Origin: CAZIGM01 sp964538675
GTDB lineage: Bacteria; Bacillota; Bacilli; Tepidibacillales; Tepidibacillaceae
Direction of reading: 5' to 3'
Assembly (NCBI GenBank): GCA_964538675.1
Contig: CAZIGM010000013.1
Coordinates: forward strand, 1-39,540
Length of the DNA stretch: 39,540 nt
The notes under the pieces were generated by a model that did no database searches, was not told where the DNA came from, and saw only the letters and a program-made list of their open reading frames with translations. Made by a program: the position numbers and the translations under genes. Of the stretch, positions 7,227-15,615 are shown piece after piece. Positions within the stretch are counted from its first letter, which is position 1; each line of letters opens with the position of its first letter.

Positions 7227-7592
7227 ATGAAGGTAGATAATAATGTATCTTTTCAAAAGATTTCAAATGTACAGAAAGTGGATATACAAACAAAAGAAAA
7301 AGAAAATGATAAAAAACAAGATAAAAATCTTAATGCTCTAGAAGTTGAAAAGGAATCCGCTAAATTCACAATGGAGGATTTAACAAAGACTATTAAAGGT
7401 ATGAATGATTTTCTTAAACCGGCAAATACATCTTTACATTTTCAATTACATCAACAGTTGGATAAATACTATGTTCAGTTAGTTGATAAAGAAACAGAAG
7501 AGGTTATAAAAGAGATTCCATCGGAAAAATTGCTAGACTTATATGCTAATATGCTTGAATCAATTGGATTACTAGTCGACCAAAAAATATAG
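7227..7592 (+). CDS. flaG: FlaG family flagellar protein
   Basis: A 121-residue protein. The first half is charged and low-complexity (Lys, Glu, Asp). The second half is the FlaG domain: SLHFQLHQQLDKYYVQLVDK followed by EEVIKEIPSEKLLDLYANMLESIGLLVDQ. FlaG proteins sit between hag and fliD (yvyC in B. subtilis) and affect filament length; the mechanism is not settled. ATG 7227 follows an AAAGGAGGG site; the longer frame from TTG 7197 lacks one. fliD starts 12 bases after the stop. Confidence 0.9.
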   Translation: MKVDNNVSFQKISNVQKVDIQTKEKENDKKQDKNLNALEVEKESAKFTMEDLTKTIKGMNDFLKPANTSLHFQLHQQLDKYYVQLVDKETEEVIKEIPSEKLLDLYANMLESIGLLVDQKI

Positions 7593-7604
7593 GGGTGATA
7601 TACT

Positions 7605-9194
7605 ATGAGCGATTTACGAATTGGTGGACTTGCATCTGGCATGGATACTGAACAGATAGTTAAGGATTTAATTAAAGCTAATAGTATTCCATTAAATAAA
7701 ATGGAACAGGACAAACAATTATTAGAGTGGAAACGTGATGATTATCGGGAAGTAAATTCATTACTAGATGAATTGGATCAGTTTATATTTGATGGTATAG
7801 GAAGACAAAGCACATTTACTCAAAAAACTGTCTTAAGTTCTGATACGAGTGCTGTTACTGCAACAAATATTAACTCTGTTAATGATATAAATACTACTAT
7901 TCGGGTTGACCAAGTGGCTGAAGCTGCCTATATGAATAGTAGTGCTAGTATTCGTGTGGATTCTAGTTTTGATGCAAGTGGAAAATTAACTGATCAACGT
8001 GCAAACTTAAATAATGATTTTACATCAAATTCCTTTACAATCCAGGCAATTCAAAGTGACGGAACTCTTGGTGAAGAAGTAAGCTTCACGATTGACCCAG
8101 ATAATGATAGCTTAAATAGCATCATCAATCGGATTAATAATTCTGAAGCGGGTGTAACAGCATTTTATGATGAATTTACTGGCAAGGTTTCTTTAATAGC
8201 TAATAGTACTGGTAATGTAGCTAGTGATGCAGAGATTAAGGTAACAGGTGATTTTCTAACATCTTCTTTAGGTTTTGCTACAGATAATGTAGTTGCTCAA
8301 GCTACAGGCAATGGTCATGAAGGACTTAATGCAAAGTTTAACTTTAATGGCTTGGATACGGAAAGAAGCTCTAATATATTTAGAATTAACGGGTATGAAT
8401 ATTCAATAAAGAATGTAACCGATGACGGTGATCAAATTACAGAATCAGGTGAATTAGTTACATTAACTTCTTCTACTAACACAGATGAAATATATAATTC
8501 TATCGTTGATTTTGTAGATAAGTATAATGATATCATTGAGCAAGTGAATGGTAAGATTGGTGAAGAACGCTATCGCGATTTTTTACCATTAACAGATGAA
8601 CAAAAGGATGAGATGACTGAGCGTGAAATTGAACTTTGGGAAGATAAAGCACAAAGTGGTATGTTAAGAAATGATACTCTCCTAAGAGGTGCAATAAGTA
8701 ACTTACGTTTGGATTTATACTCTCCTGTAACAGGGATAAATGATAGCTATAATCAACTTTCGGAAGTAGGAATTAGAACATCAAGTAATTATTCAGATAA
8801 AGGGAAATTAATAATTAATGAGGGTGAATTAAAAGAGGCTATTAATCAAGATCCGATGGCTATATATCAATTGTTTAATCAAGAGGTTAAGGATGTTAGT
8901 GGCGATATAATTTATGAGGAAAGTGGCTTAGCTAAGAGAATACGTCAATCAATTGAAAATGTAATAGATAATATTGAAGCTAGAGCAGGAAATAGTATAG
9001 TAAATAGTTCACAATATACACTAGGACGGGAAATAAATAATATAAATGATAGATTAGATAAGTTTCAGGATTATCTCGATAATCTTGAGGATCGTTATTG
9101 GAAACAATATTCTTATATGGAAAAAATGCTAGCAAATTCTAATAGTCAGTTTGATATGTTAACTTCTTTTTTAAACATAAATAATAATCAATAG
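7605..9194 (+). CDS. fliD: Flagellar filament capping protein FliD
   Basis: A 529-residue cap protein that helps flagellin fold at the filament tip. The N-terminus MSDLRIGGLASGMDTEQIVKDL is diagnostic. A FliD_C region follows from about residue 225, containing FNGLDTERSSNIFRINGYEY, then EIYNSIVDFVDKYNDIIEQV, LNQLSEVGIRTSS-type sequence and the final coiled-coil RLDKFQDYLDNLEDRYWKQYSYMEKMLANSN. It starts at ATG 7605 after AGGGGTGATA and is followed by its chaperones fliS and fliT. Length is within the family range. Confidence 0.97.
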   Translation: MSDLRIGGLASGMDTEQIVKDLIKANSIPLNKMEQDKQLLEWKRDDYREVNSLLDELDQFIFDGIGRQSTFTQKTVLSSDTSAVTATNINSVNDINTTIRVDQVAEAAYMNSSASIRVDSSFDASGKLTDQRANLNNDFTSNSFTIQAIQSDGTLGEEVSFTIDPDNDSLNSIINRINNSEAGVTAFYDEFTGKVSLIANSTGNVASDAEIKVTGDFLTSSLGFATDNVVAQATGNGHEGLNAKFNFNGLDTERSSNIFRINGYEYSIKNVTDDGDQITESGELVTLTSSTNTDEIYNSIVDFVDKYNDIIEQVNGKIGEERYRDFLPLTDEQKDEMTEREIELWEDKAQSGMLRNDTLLRGAISNLRLDLYSPVTGINDSYNQLSEVGIRTSSNYSDKGKLIINEGELKEAINQDPMAIYQLFNQEVKDVSGDIIYEESGLAKRIRQSIENVIDNIEARAGNSIVNSSQYTLGREINNINDRLDKFQDYLDNLEDRYWKQYSYMEKMLANSNSQFDMLTSFLNINNNQ

Positions 9195-9252
9195 TGACCG
9201 GTTTCAGCAAAACAAGTAAAAAAGGAATGACAAATTGTAATGAGGTGTTTAA

Positions 9253-9648
9253 ATGTCAATTAATAGTCCATATGAAACGTACAAACAAAATACAGTTATA
9301 ACAGCATCTCCAGGGGAACTTACTCTAATGCTATATAACGGTTGCTTAAAATTTTTAAATCAAGCGAATCAGGCGTTATTAGATCAAAATATGCAGGAAA
9401 AGAACATTAATTTAATTAAAGCTCAAAAAATTATTAATGAATTAATAGTAACTTTAAATATGGATTACGAGATATCACATAATCTGCTTCAAATGTATGA
9501 TTATATTTATCGCCGTTTAGTAGAGGCTAATATCAAAAACGATACTGAAATAATAACTGAGGTTAAAGAATATGTTATTCAGTTTAGGGATAGTTGGAAG
9601 GAAGCTATCCAAAGTAATCGTCAATTACAATATGGAAAAGGCAAATAA
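9253..9648 (+). CDS. fliS: Flagellin export chaperone FliS
   Basis: A 131-residue helical protein that binds the flagellin C-terminus in the cytoplasm and prevents early polymerisation. Signatures are PYETYKQNTVITASPGELTL at the start, then MLYNGCLKFLNQA and NLIKAQKIINELIVTLNMDYEIS. ATG 9253 follows ATGAGGTG. It lies 58 bases after fliD and directly before the fliT-like gene. Confidence 0.96.
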   Translation: MSINSPYETYKQNTVITASPGELTLMLYNGCLKFLNQANQALLDQNMQEKNINLIKAQKIINELIVTLNMDYEISHNLLQMYDYIYRRLVEANIKNDTEIITEVKEYVIQFRDSWKEAIQSNRQLQYGKGK

Positions 9649-9651
9649 TAG

Positions 9652-9996
9652 ATGGAAGTAGCTTACGAAATATATGAAATAACTAAAGAGCTTAATCAAA
9701 TGTTAGAACAATTACCTATTGACGATAACAGAGAAGAATATATTAATAGAATTGATAAACTATTAGAAAAACGGGGAAAAGCGATAGATTGTTTATTGGG
9801 AGAGCTGAATAACGAACAAGAAGAAATATTAAGAAAAGCAATTAATCTGCAAAAAGAAATAGATCAGTCATTAAAAAAACTTTTCAATGAAGTTGAAAAA
9901 GATTTTGTTAAAATAGGTCAGAAAAAGAAATTCCAAAAAAAATATAATCAACAACCTATTCTAGTAAACGGAATGTTTCTGGATAAGAGAAAATAG
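9652..9996 (+). CDS. fliT: FliT-like flagellar protein
   Basis: A 114-residue, strongly charged helical protein 3 bases after fliS and last in the cluster. This is the position of fliT in B. subtilis, where FliT chaperones the cap protein FliD. The conserved-looking part is ITKELNQMLEQLPIDDNREEYINRIDKLLEKRGKAID; the C-terminal tail is basic. FliT sequences diverge strongly, so the name rests on length, helix content and place. An intrinsic terminator overlaps the stop codon. Confidence 0.75.
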   Translation: MEVAYEIYEITKELNQMLEQLPIDDNREEYINRIDKLLEKRGKAIDCLLGELNNEQEEILRKAINLQKEIDQSLKKLFNEVEKDFVKIGQKKKFQKKYNQQPILVNGMFLDKRK

Positions 9997-10022
9997 ATGG
10001 GCAATCCTCATCTATTTTTTCT
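9990..10022 (+). terminator. Intrinsic terminator at the end of the flagellar cluster
   Basis: AAAATAGATG (9990-9999) pairs with CATCTATTTT (10009-10018), with a short loop and a T-rich tail. The left arm includes the fliT stop codon. Confidence 0.88.
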
Positions 10023-10031
10023 TATTTTAAA

Positions 10032-10059
10032 TTCAGGTGTAGTTAAAACTCCATCTGAA
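10032..10059. repeat. Degenerate copy of a short palindromic repeat
   Basis: TTCAGGTGTAG and CTCCATCTGAA are imperfect inverted arms around TTAAAA. The unit resembles the better copy at 18965-18992 (18 of the outer positions agree by eye) and the diverged one at 22819-22850. It lies directly after the fliT terminator. Confidence 0.55.
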
Positions 10060-10164
10060 AAATGAATATTTATACTTTAATCAAGTTTTGTAGATATAGT
10101 TAATTTAGTAGGCTTTATCAGCATGGAAATATATTGCAAGAATAATTGAAGGGAACAGGTAATC

Positions 10165-10261
10165 TTGTTAATAATGTTAACAAAAAACTGTGGATAATGT
10201 GAATAACTCTGTGAATAACTTCTATTTCAGGCTATATTTTTGTGGAAATAAATGTGGAACA
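10165..10261. promoter_or_regulatory. DnaA-box-like cluster with an adjacent inverted repeat
   Basis: Five nonamers lie in the same orientation: TGTGGATAA (10189-10197, the exact complement of the TTATCCACA DnaA box), TGTGAATAA (10198-10206), TGTGAATAA (10210-10218), TGTGGAAAT (10241-10249) and TGTGGAACA (10253-10261). Just upstream, TTGTTAA (10165-10171) and TTAACAA (10177-10183) form an inverted repeat with a 5-base centre. Together with the repeat at 10032, the promoter at 10271 and a ribosome binding site, this accounts for the 340-base gap before the binding-protein gene. No dnaA or dnaN is nearby, so a regulatory or DnaA-titration role is more likely than an origin. Confidence 0.6.
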
Positions 10262-10270
10262 AAAAAAACA

Positions 10271-10299
10271 TTGATTATTAGGAGCTAAGAATGTATAAT
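10271..10299 (+). promoter_or_regulatory. SigA-type promoter for the amino-acid ABC transporter
   Basis: TTGATT (10271-10276), a 17-base spacer and TATAAT (10294-10299). It lies 10 bases after the last DnaA-box-like nonamer, so a protein bound to the cluster would touch RNA polymerase here. Confidence 0.7.
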
Positions 10300-10363
10300 T
10301 TATTTTAAACAAAATGACTATTTATTCAAGATGTATTATAATTATACGAGAGGGGTAATAAAG

Positions 10364-11167
10364 ATGAAGGGATTAAAAATTAGTTTGGCATTGGTTCTTA
10401 TTATTGTAGCAAGTCTTGGTTTAGTAGCTTGTGGTAGTGAGGAACCAGCAGAAGAAACAAATGCTGAAGCGTCAGCTACAGAAAATCAAGAAGAGGTAGT
10501 TTATGTAATAGGCACTGATGCAGCATATCCACCTTTTGAAAAACAAGAAGCAGATAAAATAACAGGTTTCGATATTGATATTATTAGTGCTATTGCTGAT
10601 GAAATGGGATTTAAGATTGAAGTAAAACATACTGGTTGGGATCCATTATTTAATGGAATTGACACAGGAGCTGTAGATGCAGGGATTTCTGCAATTACAA
10701 TTACAGAGGATAGAAAATTACTTTACGATTTCTCTAAACCATATTTTGAGGCAACTCAATTAATTATGGTTCCATCAGATTCAGAAGTTGCTACTTTACA
10801 AGATTTAGCTGGTAAAAATATTGGTGTTCAAACAGCAACTACAGGTAACTTTGTTGTTCAAGATGCATTTGGTACTACTTACGAAGGAATAAAAGGTTAT
10901 GATGATACTCCTGCCGCTGTAGATGATTTATTATTAGGTCGTCTTGATGCAGTTGTAGCAGATAATGCTGTATTACAAGAGTATTTAAAAGCTGTAGAAA
11001 AAGATGGCTTTAAATTGATTAAAGATGCATCCTTTGAAAAAGAAGAATATGGCATTATGGTTAAAAAAGGAAACGCTGAATTATTAACGATAATAAATGA
11101 GGGTTTACAAAAAATAAAAGATAACGGCAAATATGATGAAATTTTCCAAACATATTTTGCAGACTAA
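10364..11167 (+). CDS. Amino-acid ABC transporter substrate-binding lipoprotein
   Basis: A 267-residue lipoprotein. The signal peptide MKGLKISLALVLIIVASLGLVAC ends in the lipobox LVAC (Cys23). A Glu/Ala-rich linker and an SBP_bac_3 domain follow (VIGTDAAYPPFEKQEADKIT, GFDIDIISAIADEMGF, DAGISAITITEDRKLLYDFS). It captures a polar or basic amino acid at the outer membrane face for the permease and ATPase encoded downstream. Which amino acid cannot be read from sequence alone; Gln, His or Arg/Lys are typical. ATG 10364 follows GAGAGGGG; the frame is open from 10331. A terminator-like hairpin follows, which would keep this gene more highly expressed than the permease. Confidence 0.93.
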   Translation: MKGLKISLALVLIIVASLGLVACGSEEPAEETNAEASATENQEEVVYVIGTDAAYPPFEKQEADKITGFDIDIISAIADEMGFKIEVKHTGWDPLFNGIDTGAVDAGISAITITEDRKLLYDFSKPYFEATQLIMVPSDSEVATLQDLAGKNIGVQTATTGNFVVQDAFGTTYEGIKGYDDTPAAVDDLLLGRLDAVVADNAVLQEYLKAVEKDGFKLIKDASFEKEEYGIMVKKGNAELLTIINEGLQKIKDNGKYDEIFQTYFAD

Positions 11168-11197
11168 GGAATAAAATAATTATTAAAAGTTGATAAA

Positions 11198-11236
11198 TAC
11201 AAAAATACGCGACAATATTTGTTGCGTATTTTTGTA
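11198..11236 (+). terminator. Intrinsic terminator between binding protein and permease genes
   Basis: CAAAAATACGCGACA (11200-11214) pairs with TGTTGCGTATTTTTG (11220-11234) with one G-U pair and a 5-base loop. The T-run is within the right arm. Partial termination here is a common way to produce more binding protein than membrane components. Confidence 0.8.
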
Positions 11237-11333
11237 TTAAATTCTATTCTAATAATGAAATGTTTGTTATAATTTGAATATTCAATCAATTGATAATAGA
11301 TCGTAGAAGAGCTTGGAGAATGGGGAGAGGTTA

Positions 11334-12014
11334 ATGGAAACATTAATTCGGCATGTTAGTGTTGTAATAGAATATAGAGAACTTTTTTTTCGAGGCATGT
11401 TCAATACAATTCTATTGACAACTGTTGGGGTTTCGATTGGACTAATAATAGGTTTGTTTTTAGGAATAGGCAAGCTATCAAAAAATAAATTTCTTAATAT
11501 TCCTGCAGGTATCTATATAACAATTTTTAGAGGGACACCATTATATATTCAAATATTGATTATTCACTTGGTAGTAATTCCTTCTATTTCTAATTTAATG
11601 GGCTTAGATACCCCTGGAGCATTAATATCTGGTATTGTCGCATTATCACTTAATTCAGCCGCTTACATAGCTGAAATATTTAGAGGTGGTATTCAATCAT
11701 TGGATAAAGGTCAAACAGAGGCAGCAAGATCATTAGGAATGACTAGTTATCAAACTATGCGATATATAAGAATACCTCAAGCATTTAAAAGAATGCTACC
11801 ACCATTAGGAAATGAGTTTATTGCATTATTAAAGGACTCATCTTTATTAGCAGTCATTGCTGTTAATGAACTATCTTATGCATCTACAATGGCTTACAAA
11901 GCTACATTTGTTAGGGGTGGTCCACTATTTACAGTCGCAATTTTGTATTTAGTATTAACAGTTATTCTATCAAAATTCGTTAATTATTTGGAGCGGAGGT
12001 TTGAAACGGAATGA
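11334..12014 (+). CDS. Polar amino-acid ABC transporter permease
   Basis: A 226-residue integral membrane protein of the HisM/GlnP type with about five membrane segments. The permease (EAA) loop is clear: EAARSLGMTSYQTMRYIRIPQAFKRMLPPLGNEF. Near the start, FFRGMFNTILLTTVGVSIGLIIGLFLGI and FRGTPLYIQILII are typical for the His/Glu/Gln/Arg family. ATG 11334 follows GGGGAGAGG; the frame is open from TTG 11313. The last 4 bases overlap the ATPase gene (ATGA). A TATAAT at 11268-11273 might be a weak separate promoter, but its -35 is poor. Confidence 0.94.
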   Translation: METLIRHVSVVIEYRELFFRGMFNTILLTTVGVSIGLIIGLFLGIGKLSKNKFLNIPAGIYITIFRGTPLYIQILIIHLVVIPSISNLMGLDTPGALISGIVALSLNSAAYIAEIFRGGIQSLDKGQTEAARSLGMTSYQTMRYIRIPQAFKRMLPPLGNEFIALLKDSSLLAVIAVNELSYASTMAYKATFVRGGPLFTVAILYLVLTVILSKFVNYLERRFETE

Positions 12015-12733
12015 TAAAAATACATAATATCAAAAAAAACTTCGGTGCTCTAGAGGTATTAAAAGATATTTCCTTAACAGTTAAAGAAAAAGAGGTGGTA
12101 TGTATTATTGGACCGTCAGGTTCAGGGAAAAGCACCCTTTTAAGGTGTATTAATTTATTAGAAGGTGTTCATGAAGGACAAATAATTGTAGACGGTAATG
12201 ATTTAACTAATCCTAAAACAGATATTAACGAAGTTCGAACCGAAGTAGGAATAGTTTTCCAACATTTTAATTTATTTCCACATATGACTGTCGTGGAGAA
12301 CATTACATTGGCACCTATTAAAGTAAGAAAGTGGAGTAAAGTTAAGGCTGAAGAAAAGGCAATAGCTCTTTTAGAAAAAGTAGGATTACTTGACAAAGCA
12401 AACGTTTATCCAGATTCGTTATCAGGAGGGCAAAAACAGCGTGTTGCTATAGCAAGAGCGTTGGCTATGGAACCTAAAATAATGTTATTTGATGAACCTA
12501 CTTCATCATTAGACCCCGAAATGGTTGGGGAAGTACTTGAAGTTATGAGAAAATTAGCTGAAGAAGGTATGACGATGGTAGTAGTAACTCATGAGATGGG
12601 ATTTGCTCGTGAAGTTGGGGATAGAGTAATATTTATGGATGATGGATATATCATTGAAGAGGGAATACCTTCAAAATTATTTACTGAACCAAAGCATCAA
12701 AGAACAAAATCATTTTTAAGTAAAGTGTTGTGA
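12011..12733 (+). CDS. Polar amino-acid ABC transporter ATP-binding protein
   Basis: A 240-residue ATPase that drives the transporter above. Walker A is GPSGSGKST (34-42), the Q-loop is VFQHFNLFPH, the signature is LSGGQ (137-141), Walker B is IMLFDE (157-162), and the H-loop is VTHEMGFAREVGD. Length and motifs are those of the GlnQ/HisP family. It overlaps the permease stop by 4 bases, so translation is coupled. A short hairpin (AAG-TTCGA-CTT) lies immediately after the stop. In the 160 bases before hpf I see no clear promoter or full terminator. Confidence 0.96.
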   Translation: MIKIHNIKKNFGALEVLKDISLTVKEKEVVCIIGPSGSGKSTLLRCINLLEGVHEGQIIVDGNDLTNPKTDINEVRTEVGIVFQHFNLFPHMTVVENITLAPIKVRKWSKVKAEEKAIALLEKVGLLDKANVYPDSLSGGQKQRVAIARALAMEPKIMLFDEPTSSLDPEMVGEVLEVMRKLAEEGMTMVVVTHEMGFAREVGDRVIFMDDGYIIEEGIPSKLFTEPKHQRTKSFLSKVL

Positions 12734-12893
12734 AGTTCGACTTTATATTATAGATCTCGAAGTATGATTATGCTGGGTTTGGTTTAGAATATAATAAAAA
12801 TCTATTTTTCTTTACACTTTTAGATATTCTTATGGAAGGAATTTTTAAATTTTTAGGGAAATTAATATATATACTTGAAAGGAGGAGTTCGCC

Positions 12894-13439
12894 ATGAAAT
12901 TTAATGTTCGTGGAGAAAACATTGAAATCACTAATGCATTAAGAGAGTACGTTGAAAGGAAAGTAGGTCGCATAGAAAAATATTTCGATACTCCACCTAC
13001 CTCTGATGTTAAGGTAACTATGAAGGTAGAAAAAGATGTTCATAGTGTTGAGGTAACTATTATTTTTCCAAATCTAGTATTAAGAGGAGAAGAAACAAAC
13101 GGTGATATGTACGCTGCAATTGATCTTGTAGTAGAAAAAGTAGAAAGACAAATAAAAAAGTATAAAACGAAAGTAAATCGTAAATTCAGACAAGATGGAA
13201 GTTTGAAAAATCTTTTTAAAGATGGATCTTCAACTAGTAAAGAAGAAGAAGATGAAATAAAAGTAGTTCGAATAAAACGCTTCAATATAAAACCAATGGA
13301 CATAGAAGAAGCTATTTTGCAAATGGATATGCTAGGGCATTCTTTCTTTGTTTTTTCTAATTCAGATACTGAAGAGATGAATGTTGTCTATAAGCGAAAA
13401 GATGGAAGTTATGGGTTGATTGAACCAGAACTTTTTTAA
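12894..13439 (+). CDS. hpf: Ribosome hibernation-promoting factor, long form
   Basis: A 181-residue long HPF. Residues 1-100 are the ribosome-binding domain (MKFNVRGENIEITNALREYV, YAAIDLVVEKVERQIKKYK). A charged linker follows, and residues 125-181 form the C-terminal dimerisation domain (VVRIKRFNIKPMDIEEAILQ, MLGHSFFVFSNSDTEEMNVVYKRKDGSYGLIEP). The long form both occupies the decoding region and pairs two 70S ribosomes into inactive 100S dimers. ATG 12894 follows GAAAGGAGGAG. In B. subtilis the homologue (yvyD) also lies between fliT and secA. Confidence 0.97.
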   Translation: MKFNVRGENIEITNALREYVERKVGRIEKYFDTPPTSDVKVTMKVEKDVHSVEVTIIFPNLVLRGEETNGDMYAAIDLVVEKVERQIKKYKTKVNRKFRQDGSLKNLFKDGSSTSKEEEDEIKVVRIKRFNIKPMDIEEAILQMDMLGHSFFVFSNSDTEEMNVVYKRKDGSYGLIEPELF

Positions 13440-13440
13440 A

Positions 13441-13490
13441 TATTAGAAGAAGACACGGAGAGGTTAAAATTCTCCGTGTCTTTTCTAATA
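13441..13490. terminator. Bidirectional terminator between hpf and the DUF4097 gene
   Basis: A long palindrome with AGACACGGAGA (13451-13461) pairing with TCTCCGTGTCT (13471-13481) and flanking TATTAGAA/TTCTAATA arms. The tail is T-rich on the plus strand. It lies between two convergent genes and can serve both. Confidence 0.9.
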
Positions 13491-13537
13491 TGTTAATTTA
13501 ATATAAATGTGTTTTTCTGGAATTAGCGTTTTCTGAT

Positions 13538-14659
13538 TTATTTAACATATACTTCAATTTTTCCACTTAGAGTGTCAAGAGTAATTCTATGTTCACCATT
13601 TCCTAAGATTGCTTCTTTTTCACTTCCAACGTAGTCATCATCGTTATTTTCTTCTATCCATTGAATATTACCAGTAACGTTACTAACATCTGATTCAGCA
13701 ATTAATTTCGCATTAACATCAGAGGGTATTTCAAGGGTGATTTTTCCGTTTAAGGTACTTACCTTCCAATCGTTGCTTACGTTTGAGCTAATTACATCTA
13801 TATCACCATTAGTCGTTTTTAAATTCAATTCTCCATCAATTTCATCAACCGATATTTTGCCATTAGTAGTTTTTGCTACTATTTTGCCCTTAATGTTATT
13901 AGATGTTATTTTACCATTCACCATATCGACATCAAAATCACCAACACTATTATTAATATTTATATCTCCATTAATATTTTCAATATTTCCAGAATTTAAA
14001 ATGTCATTAATATTTATATCACCATTTACTATATCTATTTCTAAAAATATATCTTCTGGAATAGTAATGTTTAGATTTGCTCTTGGATTATTTTCACCAA
14101 ACCAAAGATAATTATTATGGGTATCTTCAATTCGAATAATTGCTTGATTGCCAATAATTTTTACACTATACACATCTTCTAAAGATTCCTGTGCTTCTTT
14201 TTTATTTTCAGTAAACATAGTTATTGTACCTGTTACATCTAATGCGTCGGTTTTTTCTCCAATAATTTCAAAATCTCCATTGGGTGCTTCAATAGAAATT
14301 TCAGTAACATTATCAGGTATATTTAAGGAAGTATTCACGTCTACTGTATAAGATTCACCATCTATTGCCTTCTCTATTGAGGGAATTATCCCGACCTCGT
14401 CAATTGCATAGATTAAGAAAGTAAAAGAAAAAGCTAGAAATATAATAAATACACTAAAAAAACTAAATTTAAGTCTTTCATTCTTTTTAATCAAAGAAAA
14501 AAATAATACTTCTAAACCCAGCAAAATTAATATTATTGGCCATCCATAATATAATACATTTTTAATATTAATATCAGTAATCGTGTTTAATAATAACAAA
14601 ATTCCCAAGAGAATAAGAAGTAATCCCATAGAAATAGTTCCAACTCGCCATTGCCGCAA
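13538..14659 (-). CDS. Membrane-anchored DUF4097 beta-repeat protein
   Basis: A protein of about 373 residues. Three hydrophobic segments occupy roughly the first 80 residues (MGLLLILLGILLLLNTI, YYGWPIILILLGLEVLFF, FFSVFIIFLAFSFTFLIYAI). The rest is a DUF4097 region built of short beta repeats: ISIEAPNGDFEI, then NGDININ, NGKITSN, NGKISVD, NGDIDVI, each near 18-20 residues apart. Such proteins are usually exposed at the cell surface, and some resemble LiaF-type envelope-stress sensors. The TTG at 14668 directly abuts the AAGGAGG site, so the TTG at 14659, nine bases away, is preferred. It is last in an operon led by an ECF sigma and anti-sigma pair. Its precise function is unknown. Confidence 0.82.
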   Translation of the reverse strand: MRQWRVGTISMGLLLILLGILLLLNTITDINIKNVLYYGWPIILILLGLEVLFFSLIKKNERLKFSFFSVFIIFLAFSFTFLIYAIDEVGIIPSIEKAIDGESYTVDVNTSLNIPDNVTEISIEAPNGDFEIIGEKTDALDVTGTITMFTENKKEAQESLEDVYSVKIIGNQAIIRIEDTHNNYLWFGENNPRANLNITIPEDIFLEIDIVNGDININDILNSGNIENINGDININNSVGDFDVDMVNGKITSNNIKGKIVAKTTNGKISVDEIDGELNLKTTNGDIDVISSNVSNDWKVSTLNGKITLEIPSDVNAKLIAESDVSNVTGNIQWIEENNDDDYVGSEKEAILGNGEHRITLDTLSGKIEVYVK

Positions 14660-14660
14660 A

Positions 14661-15131
14661 TTACTCAACCTCCTTATTGCTATGCCTATTTATTTTCTTT
14701 CCAAAAAGCATATAAATTCCAATTAAAATAAGCATTAAGGAAAAGATTATAGTTCTAAACGTATCAGTAAATTGCCATCCATAAGTTTCAAATATTAATT
14801 TCTCTACAAATAAATAAACTCCAAGAATTATTAATATCCATCCAAACCAGTGTTTAGATTTAGTAAATCTATCCCATGAGATTAAAGGTATGTCAACTAT
14901 TTCATTGCTCTCTTTAATTTTATTGTATTGTTGCAAAGCATCAAACAAACAATATAACCAAATTACTGGTAGTAAGAATTGAAACATTCCAGAAATAAGT
15001 ATATTTGAAATAAAAATTGTACCAAAGAATAAAATTAAAAATTGTAATCCTCTGTTCATTAACCCTAAATAAAGGTGTCCTGCACCTGGTATAAAGGACA
15101 AGAAAAAAGTTAAACCTTTTGATTTTTTCAT
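14661..15131 (-). CDS. Small multi-pass membrane protein (TM2-like N-terminus)
   Basis: A 156-residue membrane protein. The N-terminus (KGLTFFLSFIPGAGHLYLGLMNRGLQ, then FLILFFGTIFIS) resembles TM2-type proteins, in which a GxGHxYLG turn joins membrane helices. Two more hydrophobic segments follow near residues 95-115 and 130-150. It starts at ATG 15131 behind GAGGTAA and lies between the anti-sigma gene and the DUF4097 gene, a couple of bases before the latter. A role in the same envelope-response unit is inferred from the operon only. Confidence 0.75.
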   Translation of the reverse strand: MKKSKGLTFFLSFIPGAGHLYLGLMNRGLQFLILFFGTIFISNILISGMFQFLLPVIWLYCLFDALQQYNKIKESNEIVDIPLISWDRFTKSKHWFGWILIILGVYLFVEKLIFETYGWQFTDTFRTIIFSLMLILIGIYMLFGKKINRHSNKEVE

Positions 15132-15159
15132 TTAAATTACCTCGCCTCTCTAAATTAAA

Positions 15160-15615
15160 TTATTGAAAAAATTGAAAAAATTGAAAATATAATTTGTCAA
15201 ACCATGTAATACCGTTAATTGAATTAATTAATAACGCATTTTCACTTTCTGTAATAATTGAAGAAAATTTATTAGCAATATTAGGAACTTGTTGAATGGC
15301 GTCAAAGTATATGAAAAGATATGTGGCTACATATGCAATAGCAAAATTACAAATAGATTCAAACTTATTATTATGATAAAGAGAAAAAACATACTTTTTT
15401 GAAGGTAAATTATTCATTACACTATTAGAAAAATTATCAGATAGCAAGAAATATCTGGGTTTTTCCCAAGCATCTTTTAATATATCTAACTCTGCTATTT
15501 CAATTAGACAATTATCACAATTAGATATATGTTCATTTATTTGTAAGCTTTCATCTTCTGATAATTCATTAAGAATATAAGAGATTAGTTTTTCTTTAGG
15601 AACTTTGCACGTCAT
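15160..15615 (-). CDS. Zinc-binding anti-sigma factor (ZAS type)
   Basis: A 151-residue protein. Its N-terminal domain carries the ZAS zinc motif H-x3-C-x2-C (His29, Cys33, Cys36) with Cys3 as the likely fourth ligand. A probable membrane segment follows (FAIAYVATYLFIYF, about residues 92-105), then a short extracytoplasmic part. Proteins of this kind hold an ECF sigma factor inactive at the membrane. Its ATG overlaps the sigma gene stop codon (ATGA), so the two are translationally coupled, as is usual for cognate pairs. The ribosome binding site AAAAAGGAGGG lies inside the end of the sigma gene. Confidence 0.88.
   Translation of the reverse strand: MTCKVPKEKLISYILNELSEDESLQINEHISNCDNCLIEIAELDILKDAWEKPRYFLLSDNFSNSVMNNLPSKKYVFSLYHNNKFESICNFAIAYVATYLFIYFDAIQQVPNIANKFSSIITESENALLINSINGITWFDKLYFQFFQFFQ

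Noticed and set aside
10165..10330. Chromosomal origin of replication
   Set aside because: DnaA-box-like sites are present, but no dnaA, dnaN, rpmH or gidA genes flank them, and the downstream gene is a transporter with its own promoter.
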